Positions 16,039-24,846 are shown, counted from the first letter of the stretch. The stretch is 34,962 nucleotides of DNA from Methanobacteriota archaeon (GCA_023457135.1 JAEWMO010000073.1:1-34962), one strand, 5' to 3'. The notes: generated from the letters alone by a model not told the origin. Made by a program: numbers and translations.

Positions 16039-17244
16039 ATGCCCGAGCCTGATCTCTCTCTTGAAACAACCGTCGGTCCGCTTACGCTCAAAAACCCGTT
16101 TCTGCTGGCATCCGGTCCTCCGACCGCTTCGGGCAAGCAGATCCGGCACGCCTTCCGGCTTGGCTGGTCTGGTGCGGTCACGAAGACCATCACCCCGGAT
16201 ACGATGGAGATTCAGGATGTCTCGCCCCGCTTTGTGGCCTGGAAGGATGAGAGTACCGGACTCCTCGGATTCGAGAACATCGAACTCTTGAGCAAGAGGG
16301 ATGTGTCCTGCTGGACCGCCGAGATCGCCGCGATAAAGAAGGACTGCCCGGACCGGATCCTCGTTGCGAGCATCATGGCCTCTGCCGACCTGCAGGAGTG
16401 GCAGGAACTCGCCCGGACCATGCAGAACGCAGGGGCCGACGCGATCGAGCTGAACGTCTCCTGCCCTCACGGGATGCCGGAGCGGGGGGTAGGTGCGGCC
16501 ATCGGGCAGCACCCCGACCTGGTTTGCGAGGTGACCGGTGCGGTCCGAAAGGTTGCCGCGGTTCCCCTGATCGTCAAGCTCACCCCCAACGTGACGGATA
16601 TCCTGCCGGCTGCAGAGGCTGCGGTGGACGGCGGGGCCGATGTCCTCTCGGCCATCAACACGGTCCAGTGCCTGATGGGCATCGATCTCGATACGCTCGA
16701 ACCCCACCCCTCGGTCGCCGGGGCGAGCACCTACGGGGGATATTCGGGACCTGCGGTAAAGCCCATCGGCCTTCGGATAATCTCTCAGATCGCCCGGGAA
16801 CTCCCTGTCCCGCTCATGGGGATCGGGGGCATCTCCCGCTGGCAGGACGCCGCCGAGTATATCGCGGCCGGGGCGTCGGCGGTCCAGGTCTGCACGGCGG
16901 TCATGTGGGAGGGAGCGGGCATCATCCGCGGGATGAATGCCGGCCTGTCGGGATACCTGGCAGAAAAGGGTTTCATGAGTGTCGGGGCGCTCCGGGGCCG
17001 GGCCCTCCCTCGCATCGGAACCCACGAATCCCTCTCCCGCGACATTTACCGCTTCGCGGTGAGGGCGTTCCCGGAACGCTGCACATCCTGCGGTACCTGC
17101 GTGACGGCCTGCCGCGACGGGGGATACCGCGCCATCTCGATCACAGGCCGGCAGGTCACGATCGATGCGAACCTCTGCGACGGATGCAGCCTCTGCTCCT
17201 ATGTCTGTCCGGAAGGCGTGATCGTCATGCAGCCCGGCTCGTGA
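16039..17244 (+). CDS. preA: Dihydropyrimidine dehydrogenase PreA-like subunit, dihydroorotate dehydrogenase fold plus two 4Fe-4S clusters
   Basis: The 401-residue protein combines a flavin TIM barrel (about 10-320) with a C-terminal 2x[4Fe-4S] ferredoxin domain. ELNVSCPHGMPERG (137-150) matches the active-site loop of PreA and mammalian DPD, with catalytic Cys142. GIGGI (261-265) binds FMN phosphate. Cluster ligands are Cys348, 351, 354, 358 and Cys380, 383, 386, 390. In bacteria PreA works with the NADH-binding subunit PreT to reduce uracil or thymine; no PreT-like gene is nearby, so the electron donor may be a ferredoxin or another protein. An AGGA ribosome site precedes the ATG. The length matches the E. 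coli protein (411). Confidence 0.9.
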   Translation: MPEPDLSLETTVGPLTLKNPFLLASGPPTASGKQIRHAFRLGWSGAVTKTITPDTMEIQDVSPRFVAWKDESTGLLGFENIELLSKRDVSCWTAEIAAIKKDCPDRILVASIMASADLQEWQELARTMQNAGADAIELNVSCPHGMPERGVGAAIGQHPDLVCEVTGAVRKVAAVPLIVKLTPNVTDILPAAEAAVDGGADVLSAINTVQCLMGIDLDTLEPHPSVAGASTYGGYSGPAVKPIGLRIISQIARELPVPLMGIGGISRWQDAAEYIAAGASAVQVCTAVMWEGAGIIRGMNAGLSGYLAEKGFMSVGALRGRALPRIGTHESLSRDIYRFAVRAFPERCTSCGTCVTACRDGGYRAISITGRQVTIDANLCDGCSLCSYVCPEGVIVMQPGS

Positions 17245-17334
17245 ACGGGGAGATGCCGCGGCGGGGCCGCCGTGCACCGGCCTCCGAATCCCTTATCCGG
17301 CGATAAAGCGTTGAACAGCGTGGAGTAACCAGAT

Positions 17335-17679
17335 ATGAGACTGCTGGAATCCACCACGGTAGAGGGGATCGAACCGGTCCTCTCCGTTGCCTGTCCCGTC
17401 GTGCGCCTCCCGATCGAGTGCGCCGGCCTGATCGGAGCGTCCGTGAGCATCTACGAGACCGATCACCGGAGGAGGGCACTCCTCATCGTGCAGGATGACG
17501 ATGCTGCGCAGCCTGGCAACGTCGGTGTGCAGGTTTGCAGTGATGAGCGACTCCGGACGCTTGAGATGCGCATCAAAGCCCTGGAAGATTGGGTGGGAAA
17601 TCAAAAAAACGAGATAAATGGCGATGGGCCTGGCCGGATTCGAACCGGCGATCTTCGCCGTGTAAGGGCGACGTCATGA
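17335..17679 (+). CDS. Small unknown protein running antisense into tRNA-Val
   Basis: I do not recognise this 114-residue product. Codon use (frequent ATC, GTC, CTC, GAG) matches the neighbouring genes up to about base 17610, and GTGGAG lies 12 bases before the ATG, so the gene is plausible. The body has no signal peptide or transmembrane helix; two cysteine-containing segments (VACPV, IECAG) and a helical end RLRTLEMRIKALEDWV, which could form a short coiled coil, are visible. The last 18 or so residues (from RIRTGDLRR) are the antisense translation of the tRNA gene, a common artefact in databases, so the natural C-terminus is either odd or the frame decayed there. Confidence 0.55.
   Translation: MRLLESTTVEGIEPVLSVACPVVRLPIECAGLIGASVSIYETDHRRRALLIVQDDDAAQPGNVGVQVCSDERLRTLEMRIKALEDWVGNQKNEINGDGPGRIRTGDLRRVRATS
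17603..17609 (-). terminator. T-run terminator of tRNA-Val
   Basis: On the minus strand seven T residues lie 15-21 bases past the tRNA 3' end, the usual archaeal tRNA termination signal. Confidence 0.65.
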
Positions 17680-17698
17680 CCAGCTAGACCACAAGCCC
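17625..17698 (-). tRNA. tRNA-Val, anticodon TAC
   Basis: On the minus strand the 74 bases fold as a cloverleaf. The acceptor stem is GGGCTTG with CAGGCCC (one G-T pair), followed by discriminator A. The anticodon arm is TCGCC, loop CTTACAC, GGCGA, giving anticodon TAC. The T arm is GCCGG, TTCGAAT, CCGGC. CCA is not encoded, as expected for many archaeal tRNAs. There is no intron. Confidence 0.96.
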
Positions 17699-17730
17699 GC
17701 GGGTGCCTTACAGTGTTTCGCACCGTGAGG

Positions 17731-17738
17731 GATAAACG
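17731..17738 (-). promoter_or_regulatory. TATA box of tRNA-Val
   Basis: On the minus strand CGTTTATC lies 33-40 bases before the first tRNA base, which is the right spacing for a TATA box with a short 5' leader to be removed by RNase P. Confidence 0.5.
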
Positions 17739-17957
17739 TTGTTGCTTGCCGGAGACCCCGGGTACGCCGGACTTCTCAAAAAGGGGCTTTTGATCTGCAC
17801 GGTGAAACTCCGGCCGGGCACCCGGCACCCTCTGCCGGCAAAATCCATGGCTCGTGGCTCCCGAAAGTGCCTCGCCGATTGTCCTGACGCTTTGCTCTCT
17901 GCCGGTTCTATCGCTCTTGCGGGGCACTCCGGCCCGGCCGAAAAAGAGGGTGTTGGT

Positions 17958-18905
17958 TCAGATGAACCCGAAGGACTTGAGCGTCACGTCGGGGTTGACG
18001 GCTCCTACGTGGTAGACCTTGCCCTCGGAGAGCTCGTTGATGACGACCTCGGCCGGGGAGAAGAGCGAGGTGTCGATCTGGTAGAAGTCGAAATTGGCTT
18101 CCTTGAAGATATCGTAGAACGGTTTTCCGTACCCCTTGGACTTGTTGCTCGGGATCTTCTCAAGGTAGTCCTTGATCTCCGGGGCGTTCATCGTCAGCAT
18201 GATGCTGCCGTGGTAGATGGTGGCGTCGTTGGTGCTGCCCATCGCCTTCGTGCCGTCCTTCTTGACGGGGGCGATCGGGGCGTGGCCGATGCCGGCGGTG
18301 ATCTTTTTAGTGTCAAAGCCGAGTTCGTTCAGCTTGTAGACCGCGGTCTCGACGCAGCGGCCGGCGACCTGGATCGAGCCGACGAGCGAGGCCGTCGGAG
18401 CGACGACCGCACAGGTGTTTGCGACGTCCACGTTGCAGGCCTCGGCGATCTTCTCCATCACGGCGGCGTTCGGGAGGTGGTCGCTCTCAAGGCAGATGAC
18501 CGCGTAGTCGAACTCGTCCTCGTAGTCAATGACCTCGTAGGTGTGCTTGGGCTTCAAGGAGAGCGCACGTGCCGGCCCGCTCCCCATCGCGAAGTACTTG
18601 TTGACGTTGATCGTCCAGCCTGCCTTCTGGGCGCCGAGACACGCGATGGACGGGAAGTCGGTGCTGACCTCGATGAACGGGATCGGGATGTCCTTGATCC
18701 GGCCCATCGTGATATCGACTTCAGCGAGACCGCCCATGCAGATCTCGGTGAACCGCTTTCCTGCCAGATACCCGCCGGTGGTGCTGACGCCGCAATCTAC
18801 GATGCGTGCGCCGTTGTCGAGCTCGTGCGGGACGGCATGAAACTCCTCGGCATATTCGAAGAGCTCCTCAAAAATATCCAGTGCCAGTTCGTTCACGCTG
18901 AGCAT
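17958..18905 (-). CDS. mch: Methenyl-tetrahydromethanopterin cyclohydrolase
   Basis: Mch interconverts formyl- and methenyl-tetrahydromethanopterin, the third step of CO2 reduction to methane, in the cytoplasm. The 315-residue protein matches the family length of about 315-320 and has the characteristic CGVSTTGGYLAGKRFTEICMGG segment near residues 39-60, MGSGPARALS, PTASLVGSIQVAGR, and GIGHAPIAPVKKDG. The start is ATG 18905 with GAGGT eight bases upstream; a TTG at 18929 is in frame but unnecessary. It lies 46 bases downstream of cdc6 in the same direction, with a CTTATC TATA-like element in the gap that could give separate high expression. A T5 run follows the stop (17941-17945). Confidence 0.96.
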   Translation of the reverse strand: MLSVNELALDIFEELFEYAEEFHAVPHELDNGARIVDCGVSTTGGYLAGKRFTEICMGGLAEVDITMGRIKDIPIPFIEVSTDFPSIACLGAQKAGWTINVNKYFAMGSGPARALSLKPKHTYEVIDYEDEFDYAVICLESDHLPNAAVMEKIAEACNVDVANTCAVVAPTASLVGSIQVAGRCVETAVYKLNELGFDTKKITAGIGHAPIAPVKKDGTKAMGSTNDATIYHGSIMLTMNAPEIKDYLEKIPSNKSKGYGKPFYDIFKEANFDFYQIDTSLFSPAEVVINELSEGKVYHVGAVNPDVTLKSFGFI

Positions 18906-18951
18906 GTGGAAAACCTCATCAGAATACAAGCGGTGGCAGAACAGATAAGGA

Positions 18952-20100
18952 TTATGAAAGAGGTGTCTGCTCCTGCCGCAGGTACTCCAGTACGCGTCCG
19001 GGATCGTAGCGCAGGCTGATCAGCCGGGTCCTCCCCCTCCCCTGCCGGTAGTGGAGGTTTAAGAGCCGCATTGCGTCGAATTTCCGGATTATCTCGTAAT
19101 ATTTGGTGTAACTGACGCCCACCCCTTCTTTGACGAAACGGTAGACGTCGCCGGCATTCATCTCCTGGTCGTCGCGGGCCGACATCTCCGCGATCCTGCC
19201 GAGCACCTCTTTCTCCTCGCCCTTAAGCGTCCGGAGGGAGAACGCAAGGTGCAGATACCGGGAGATCTCGTAGGCCCTGCAGATATCCTCCCGCTCCACG
19301 GTGCGGTGTGCCGCTTTCTCGGCGTTCAGCGTCGCCCGCTTGACGAGATCGATCCCTACGCGGAGATCGCCGTTCTTCATCGTCTGCTCCACCACGAGAT
19401 CGAGCATATCGGGGCGGAGGACGTTCGGGTAAAGGCCCTGCAGGACCCGCTCCCCCAGGATGCCGTGGACCTCCTCCTCCGAGTAGGGGGGGAAGTAGAT
19501 CTCCGTGGGCCGGAAGACCGATGCCACCCGCGCGTCCACCTCGCTCTGCAGGTGGATGGACATATCGCTGACGATGGCGATCACGCCAATCCGGACGCCG
19601 GGATAGACCTCATGGGACCGGAGCAGGGGGTAGAGAACATGGTTGATCTCGTTCTCGTAGAGCAGGTAGTTGGCATCGTCGAGGGCCACCAGAAGCACCT
19701 GCTCCTCCCGCAGGAGGACCCGGGCAATGGCGTCAAAGACCTGCTTGAACGATGTGCCCGATGCCGGTGGCGGATGGCCGGTGACCCGCCGGTAGATCTG
19801 GGAGAAGATGGCGAACTTGGTGTTGTCGATCTGGCAGTTGATGTAGACCGGGATCAGCTTCTTCGTGGTCTCCTCGATCTCGGAGAAGACCTTCTTGACG
19901 CTTGTCGTCTTCCCGGTTCCGGGGAGCCCCCGGCAGATGGTGTTCTGGGGGCGGACGCCCCGCAGGCCCGGTTTGACCTGGAACGCGAGCTCCCGGATCT
20001 GGGCGTCACGGTGATTGAACTGCTCGGGGACGTAATCGATCTCAAAGACCTCGGGGTCCCGAAACAGCGTCTCGTCCCACATGAGCAGGCTCTTCTTCAT
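18952..20100 (-). CDS. cdc6: Orc1/Cdc6 family replication initiator ATPase
   Basis: This AAA+ protein recognises archaeal origins and loads the MCM helicase. In 382 residues it has Walker A GLPGTGKTT (58-66), Walker B LLVALDD (136-142), the sensor region VSDMS, and NGDLRVGIDLVKRA, matching sensor 2 and the lid. A C-terminal winged-helix domain (about 300-375) binds the origin; VSYTKYYEIIRKFD looks like its recognition region. GAGG lies eight bases before the ATG. Archaeal origins are often beside cdc6 genes, but I saw no convincing origin-recognition-box repeats in the short gaps nearby, so this may be a second initiator away from the main origin. Confidence 0.93.
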   Translation of the reverse strand: MKKSLLMWDETLFRDPEVFEIDYVPEQFNHRDAQIRELAFQVKPGLRGVRPQNTICRGLPGTGKTTSVKKVFSEIEETTKKLIPVYINCQIDNTKFAIFSQIYRRVTGHPPPASGTSFKQVFDAIARVLLREEQVLLVALDDANYLLYENEINHVLYPLLRSHEVYPGVRIGVIAIVSDMSIHLQSEVDARVASVFRPTEIYFPPYSEEEVHGILGERVLQGLYPNVLRPDMLDLVVEQTMKNGDLRVGIDLVKRATLNAEKAAHRTVEREDICRAYEISRYLHLAFSLRTLKGEEKEVLGRIAEMSARDDQEMNAGDVYRFVKEGVGVSYTKYYEIIRKFDAMRLLNLHYRQGRGRTRLISLRYDPGRVLEYLRQEQTPLS

Positions 20101-20124
20101 TATATTTTCCTCAGTGCTTTGTAG

Positions 20125-20133
20125 TATAAATAA
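20125..20133 (-). promoter_or_regulatory. TATA box of cdc6
   Basis: On the minus strand TTATTTATA lies 25-33 bases before the ATG, which suggests a very short leader even though a GAGG ribosome site is present. Confidence 0.55.
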
Positions 20134-20175
20134 CCTCCAGGTTGTAATTTCCTCATCGAATGGATTTACTGTAAC

Positions 20176-20790
20176 CTAAGGCTGTTCCATGCATTTCTTG
20201 CAGAGTGTTTTGCTCATGAACAACTGAGAGAGCTTTGCCTGCGATTTCGTCACACCTGCTCCGCAGATTTCGCAGACATCCTCTGCCGGGGCTGCGGGGG
20301 GCTTTGCTGCGGCCTGCTCCTGGTGCGCCGGCGCCTGCATGGGTGGTGCCTGCTTCGGCTGTTCCGGTTCTGCCGGTGTTGCAGGCGGTTCGGGGATCCG
20401 GGGCTGTTCCGGTGCCGGTGGCACTGCCGCTTTGATGATCTCGACTGGAGGGCAGGCTCTCTCTTCCTCCCGGGGTGCCGGAGTCTCTTCCGATGCTGCC
20501 GGAGTTGGCGGTGTCTCCGGGACGAGGGTTTTCTCCTCCTCCACCGGCATCGCTGCAGGTTTCTCCTGCTCTGCAGGCTTTGCCTTCAGGACGCGCCGGC
20601 GGTATGCATCCACCCGCTCGGCGGTTGCCGGATCGCCGCGCCCGAGCCGGGCAAGCACCCCGTCGAGAAACGTGATGAGTTCGTCCACATCCTCGTGAGT
20701 CTCTACATCACCCTCAACCTCGAGACGGAGGTTCTCGTAGTTCTGGAGGTTGATGGTGATCCCGATGGTGACTTCCCTTTTTCCGGACAT
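20176..20790 (-). CDS. Proline/alanine-rich protein with C-terminal zinc ribbon
   Basis: I do not recognise a named family. From ATG 20790 the protein has 204 residues. The first 65 form a compact domain (REVTIGITINLQNYENL and LEVEGDVETHEDVDELITFL) that resembles a small alpha/beta fold. Residues about 70-160 are a low-complexity linker rich in proline, alanine, glutamate and glutamine. The end has CEICG and CKKC, a four-cysteine zinc ribbon, with SKTLCKKCMEQP at the end. Similar layouts occur in archaeal proteins of unknown function. It is the first of three same-strand genes (this, cdc6, mch), 75 bases before cdc6. A 36-residue extension to 20898 is unlikely because it crosses the promoter. 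Confidence 0.78.
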   Translation of the reverse strand: MSGKREVTIGITINLQNYENLRLEVEGDVETHEDVDELITFLDGVLARLGRGDPATAERVDAYRRRVLKAKPAEQEKPAAMPVEEEKTLVPETPPTPAASEETPAPREEERACPPVEIIKAAVPPAPEQPRIPEPPATPAEPEQPKQAPPMQAPAHQEQAAAKPPAAPAEDVCEICGAGVTKSQAKLSQLFMSKTLCKKCMEQP

Positions 20791-20814
20791 ATATGCTAAT
20801 AAATATTGTATTCC

Positions 20815-20823
20815 ATTATATAC
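20815..20823 (-). promoter_or_regulatory. TATA box of the zinc-ribbon/linker protein gene
   Basis: On the minus strand GTATATAAT lies 25-33 bases before ATG 20790 and there is no ribosome site, so a leaderless transcript is likely. Confidence 0.55.
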
Positions 20824-21065
20824 AATTCCACCGGCGACCCGCATAACCCTGTGATCCGGTCCGTCGGGCCCCGCGTATCCGTCCGCTGCTATCCGCACCG
20901 GACCCTGCCCCGGATAGGGGGCCCCCGGATGAGGTGGACCGCTCTCGATGTTCCAGGCATTCTTCTGTCGCGGTCATCCGGAATGCAGGCCCGGCCTCTG
21001 CCTGCTGTGATCGGGAGGCCCGAAATCCAGTTTTATGTGTGTTATGTCGATGTCTCAACCCATTG

Positions 21066-21075
21066 TTTTTTATAT
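21066..21075 (+). promoter_or_regulatory. Promoter candidate for beta-helix protein 1
   Basis: The gap 20791-21177 separates divergent genes and has no credible gene. TTTTTATATT here is the best TATA-like element on the plus strand; transcription would start near 21100 and leave a leader of about 75 bases. Another T/A-rich element lies near 21030-21040. Confidence 0.4.
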
Positions 21076-21177
21076 TCCCGTTGTTATATTCGGCTGTATT
21101 CCGTTCATGCCATATTGTCCTGCATACCGTAGGGATACCTGAATATGGCGAATAGACAGTATTTGCCGGAGGATGTG

Positions 21178-22716
21178 ATGATGACCTGTCTGTCCCGGAC
21201 ACCTGCGAACCTGACCGCACTCATCTTCGTTGCAGTCCTCAGCCTGCTGCTCTTCCCGGGTGCTGCTGCAGCCACGGCGACGACGGTCGTTGTGGCGGCG
21301 AACGACAGCAATGCCGCGTCGAAAGCCGGGGCGAACTACACCTGTGATGGTTTTGATGACCAGGCGGAGATCCAGGCGGCGCTCGCCACCCTGCCGCAAG
21401 GCGGTACGGTCGTCCTCTCGGAGGGTACGTTCAACTGTAGCGGTGCGATCATCCCGGCTGGAGGTACGACGCTCCTTGGCCGGGGTCCGGAGGAGACGGT
21501 CCTCTCCTTCAGCCAGAACGGGATGCTCAACGTCTCGGCGGAGTACGTTAACCTGGACAGGTTCTCTGTTGACGGGGCCGGCTATACCAACACGAGCACG
21601 AACACGACGCTCGACCTCACCCAGTGGCTGGGTGTGATCACCGTCTATGCGAGCCACACGAAGGTTCATAACGTCACAGGCACCGCCGACGCAAGCATCC
21701 AGGCGGTCTTCCTTGTGCTGCACAACCCGAATGTCTATGCGCCCATTCTCGAAGACGTCGAGTTTGCTGGCTGCAGGGCGGTTAACCCGGGCACCTACGG
21801 GTTCCTCCACAACGCCTGGGGATCGGAGAACACGACCCTCCGCGGCATCCGCTACGCGAACTGCACCGCGATCAACTGCGGCAGGGATGCCGCGTTCAAC
21901 TCCTGGGTGACGGGGTTCGACTTTGCAGAGCTCAACGACATCGAGGGTCTTCGGGTGACGGACTGCCTTGCAGAGGGGAACCTGGAATCCGGGTTCCACT
22001 TCGAGTGGGACGCCGAGAAACGGGACTGTGTCTTTATCAACTGTTCGAGCCGGAACAATGGGGGCAAGTCATCTCCTGCAGACTACCTTGTGGGAGATCC
22101 TGACTTCTTTGGAGCCGGATTTTACCTCCCGGGCGGGCAGGTCTCACTGGTGAACTGCCATGCCGAAGGAAACCGGGCGTTCGGGTTCTTCATGAGCAAC
22201 CCTGCGGGGATGCTCCTGTATAACTGTACCGAGAGCAGCACCGGGCGTATCCTGTCGACCGGGGGTGTCTCGATAAAACCCATCGCCTACTGCATCCTCC
22301 AGTCGGAGCCGGCCCTGAGCAAGCCGTCGATCGTGATGGATCACTGCACGACTCTGAACGCGAACGGCTGGGGCCTCTTCGTCTGCGGCGCGGAGAACAT
22401 GCTCATCAGTAACTTCACCATGACCAATCCAACAGGCATCGGAGGTAGAGGGGCGTTGCTTGGGTGCCCCCGGGGTGAGCTCCCGCTGAATTCAACGATC
22501 AAGGTGGGCGTCTCAAACTCGACGATCGACCTCACGGCATCGGGCGGTCGGCTGGAAACTGTCCTGTACATTGTAGAGAACCGGAACGTCACGTACTCCG
22601 GGCAGATCGTATCGGATGCCGTTCACCCGGTTCTGGTCGAGGGTTCAAGATCGGGCGATGTGGACCTGGGAGGCCTTGCAACGCTGCCGGCCAGCGCAAC
22701 CACCCCGGCCGCATGA
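21178..22716 (+). CDS. Secreted parallel beta-helix protein, paralog 1 (pectate-lyase/NosD-like)
   Basis: This 512-residue protein begins with a signal peptide ending FPGAAAA. A pectate-lyase-3-like start follows, DQAEIQAALATLPQGGTVVL with GTFNC, then many short beta strands typical of a right-handed beta-helix, each with N-C-T or N-x-S turns. The core motifs GFLHNAWG, GFDFAELNDIEGLRVTDC and ESGFHFEWD are shared with three other copies in this window. About 40 residues after ESGFHFEWD differ from the others: the block with MSTHYFGCGYY is replaced by a glycine-rich sequence (FFGAGFYLPGG). I chose ATG 21178 after GGAGG at 21168-21172; the 21145 start lacks a ribosome site. Carbohydrate binding or cleavage is inferred from the fold. 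Confidence 0.85.
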   Translation: MMTCLSRTPANLTALIFVAVLSLLLFPGAAAATATTVVVAANDSNAASKAGANYTCDGFDDQAEIQAALATLPQGGTVVLSEGTFNCSGAIIPAGGTTLLGRGPEETVLSFSQNGMLNVSAEYVNLDRFSVDGAGYTNTSTNTTLDLTQWLGVITVYASHTKVHNVTGTADASIQAVFLVLHNPNVYAPILEDVEFAGCRAVNPGTYGFLHNAWGSENTTLRGIRYANCTAINCGRDAAFNSWVTGFDFAELNDIEGLRVTDCLAEGNLESGFHFEWDAEKRDCVFINCSSRNNGGKSSPADYLVGDPDFFGAGFYLPGGQVSLVNCHAEGNRAFGFFMSNPAGMLLYNCTESSTGRILSTGGVSIKPIAYCILQSEPALSKPSIVMDHCTTLNANGWGLFVCGAENMLISNFTMTNPTGIGGRGALLGCPRGELPLNSTIKVGVSNSTIDLTASGGRLETVLYIVENRNVTYSGQIVSDAVHPVLVEGSRSGDVDLGGLATLPASATTPAA

Positions 22717-23030
22717 AGTACTGTGTCCGTGGAGCGGAGTTACTGAATCGGCAGATATTCACGGATCTGATGCTCCGGACATCCCGATTGCACTGGATGG
22801 TTCGGATCGGCTGACGTTTGGCGCGAGGGGGCAGACTAAACTCTTAAATGGTACCTCCGCGTCATAGGGGGTATATGCCGGAAAGAAGATGCTGCCACTC
22901 CATGTTCGGAGACCCCGGCCGTCTGGCCCGCCGGGGGAGGCAGGTTCTCCTCACCACCGGCACACCGGGAGATGCGGCGTTGCACGGTAGCGTGGCGCCG
23001 CCGGAAGAATAACAGGCAGGTCGTAATTCC
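22717..23030. other. 314-base gap between beta-helix paralogs 1 and 2
   Basis: No gene is visible. CTTAAATGG near 22841-22849 and GGGTATATG near 22868-22876 are TATA-like. The second would leave a leader of about 130 bases before paralog 2. GGAGC (near 22735) faces GCTCC (near 22771). Nothing else stands out. Confidence 0.35.
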
Positions 23031-24689
23031 ATGTCCGCGAGACCACACCCGAAGGCCGGAGGCAGACGCGCCCTCATCGCTATTGCAGTCGTAATCACAG
23101 TGATCGCTGTCATTGCGCTATTTATGCACTTTTATCCGCCGGGTCCGGTATCCCCGCCTCCTCCTCCCCCGCCGATCACGCCGATTCCCACAACGCCGGC
23201 GGTGCCCCCTGAGATCCCCGGACCAACGGTCGTCGTTGCGGCAAGCGGCAGCAGCGCGGCCGACAAACGGGGAGCTGCCTATGTCTGTGATGGCGTCAAC
23301 GATCATGTGGAGATCCAGGCGGCACTTGACTCGCTGCCATCGTCGGGCGGCACGGTCGCCCTGACGCAGGGCACGTTCAACTGTGCCGGGAGCATCTACC
23401 CCGGCACAGGCGCCATGCTTCGTGGGGAGGGGGCTGAATCCACATACCTTGAGTTCAGCAGGAACAGCCGGCTCAATGTCTCGCAGGAGTGCGTCACGCT
23501 CTACAACTTCCATGTCAGGGGTACCGGCTACCCGCGCACCGGGACCGACCGCTGGCTCGGTGTGATCACCATCTACGCGAGCCACGCGAAGGTTCTCGGT
23601 GTCGAGGGGACTGCCGATGCAACCCCTCAGGCGGTCTTCCTCCTGCTCCACGACCCGACCGTGTATGCCCCGACCCTCGAGGAGATCGAGTTCATCAACT
23701 GCAGGGCCGTGGACCCGGACACCTACGGGTTCCTCCACAACGCCTGGGGTGAGGAGAACAAGGTGATCCGGAACGTCCGCTACGCAAACTGCGCCGCGAT
23801 CAATTGCGGCAGGGACGCCGCGTTCAATCCCTGGGTGACCGGGTTCGACTTTGCGGAGCAGAACGATATCGAGGGCCTCCGGGTGACGAACTGTCTCGCG
23901 GAGGGCAACCTGGAGTCCGGGTTCCACTTCGAGTGGGATCCCCAGAAGCGGGATTGTGTCCTTGAACACTGCATCAGTATCAATAACGGCCAGAAAGCCT
24001 ACCCGACGAAGCCTTACCTGGAGGACGATATGTCGACCCATTACTTCGGGTGCGGCTACTACGCTCCGCGGGGCGACATCACCTTTGTCGACTGTTACTC
24101 GGAAGGAAACAGCCGGTACGGGTTCTATGCGACGAACGGCGGCAAACTCTACAACTGTATCGATATGAACGTGGGTGCCGGGAAGACCGATTACCGGCTT
24201 GTTCAGCCTGCATCATTCTACGCTGCCCCCACGCGCTCGATATCGCCGTCTCTGGTGCTTGAGAACTGTGCGAGCATCGATTCGAACGGCTACGGCCTCC
24301 ACATCGACTTTGCGAGCGACGTCTGGATCAAGAATTTCCGTCTGGAAAATCCCGCGGGAATCGATGGGAAGGCGACAAATCTCGGAGGATCACAGGGCGG
24401 GCCGCTGGCGAACTCGGTGATCAACATCTATGCTTCGGGTGACCGGGTTGAGACGCTGATATGGGCCCGGAACAACGAGAACGTTGAATACTCGGGCCAG
24501 GTCATCGCAAACACGGCAAAGCCGTTCGTGATCGAGGGCGATCAGACCCGTAACGTCCGGGTAAAGGATATGGAGATCGTCTCTGCAAGCCTCTCACCGT
24601 TCAACAACGGTGTAACTCTCACGAATACGGTGCCTGCCGGAGCGGTGACGTTTGAGAACGTGGCGGTCAGCAGCTCCAGGGCACAGTAG
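23031..24689 (+). CDS. Membrane-anchored parallel beta-helix protein, paralog 2
   Basis: The 552-residue protein has a basic N-terminus (RPHPKAGGRR), one hydrophobic helix (about 13-31) and a proline stalk with seven consecutive prolines (about 42-48), so it is probably anchored in the membrane and projects outward rather than being released. After the stalk the beta-helix core starts at VVVAASGSSAADKRGAAYVCDG (abbreviated: VVVAASG to YVCDG) and keeps DDHVEIQ-like NDHVEIQAAL, GFLHNAWG, GFDFAEQNDIEGLRVTNC, ESGFHFEWD, MSTHYFGCGYYAP and GFYATNGGKLYNC. It ends shortly after the core, without CARDB or dockerin domains. The ATG is preceded by a weak GGTCG element. Confidence 0.85.
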   Translation: MSARPHPKAGGRRALIAIAVVITVIAVIALFMHFYPPGPVSPPPPPPPITPIPTTPAVPPEIPGPTVVVAASGSSAADKRGAAYVCDGVNDHVEIQAALDSLPSSGGTVALTQGTFNCAGSIYPGTGAMLRGEGAESTYLEFSRNSRLNVSQECVTLYNFHVRGTGYPRTGTDRWLGVITIYASHAKVLGVEGTADATPQAVFLLLHDPTVYAPTLEEIEFINCRAVDPDTYGFLHNAWGEENKVIRNVRYANCAAINCGRDAAFNPWVTGFDFAEQNDIEGLRVTNCLAEGNLESGFHFEWDPQKRDCVLEHCISINNGQKAYPTKPYLEDDMSTHYFGCGYYAPRGDITFVDCYSEGNSRYGFYATNGGKLYNCIDMNVGAGKTDYRLVQPASFYAAPTRSISPSLVLENCASIDSNGYGLHIDFASDVWIKNFRLENPAGIDGKATNLGGSQGGPLANSVINIYASGDRVETLIWARNNENVEYSGQVIANTAKPFVIEGDQTRNVRVKDMEIVSASLSPFNNGVTLTNTVPAGAVTFENVAVSSSRAQ

Positions 24690-24746
24690 GGCCGCTGCGT
24701 ATCGGCCCCCATACCCGGCTCTCCGGCCGTGAACATGACATCTCTT

Positions 24747-24771
24747 CCGGCAATCTGCCGGGTTTCTTTCT
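24747..24771 (+). terminator. Hairpin and T-rich terminator after paralog 2
   Basis: CCGGCA (24747-24752) pairs perfectly with TGCCGG (24756-24761) across ATC, followed by GTTTCTTTCT. It lies about 60 bases after the stop codon. Confidence 0.5.
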
Positions 24772-24846
24772 GATCGCCCTTCATCCGGATGGCCTGCAGC
24801 GCCGGTTGCTATCGGGGCGGTGCTGTGAGTACCCCCCCTCTTCCGG

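Noticed and set aside
14986..17277. 763-codon open frame on the minus strand
   Set aside because: It lies antisense to two well-supported genes and arises from their GC-rich codon use; its translation is arginine/aspartate-rich with no recognisable domain.
20101..21144. Replication origin beside cdc6
   Set aside because: I found no repeated origin-recognition-box-like motifs or a long AT-rich unwinding element flanked by them.
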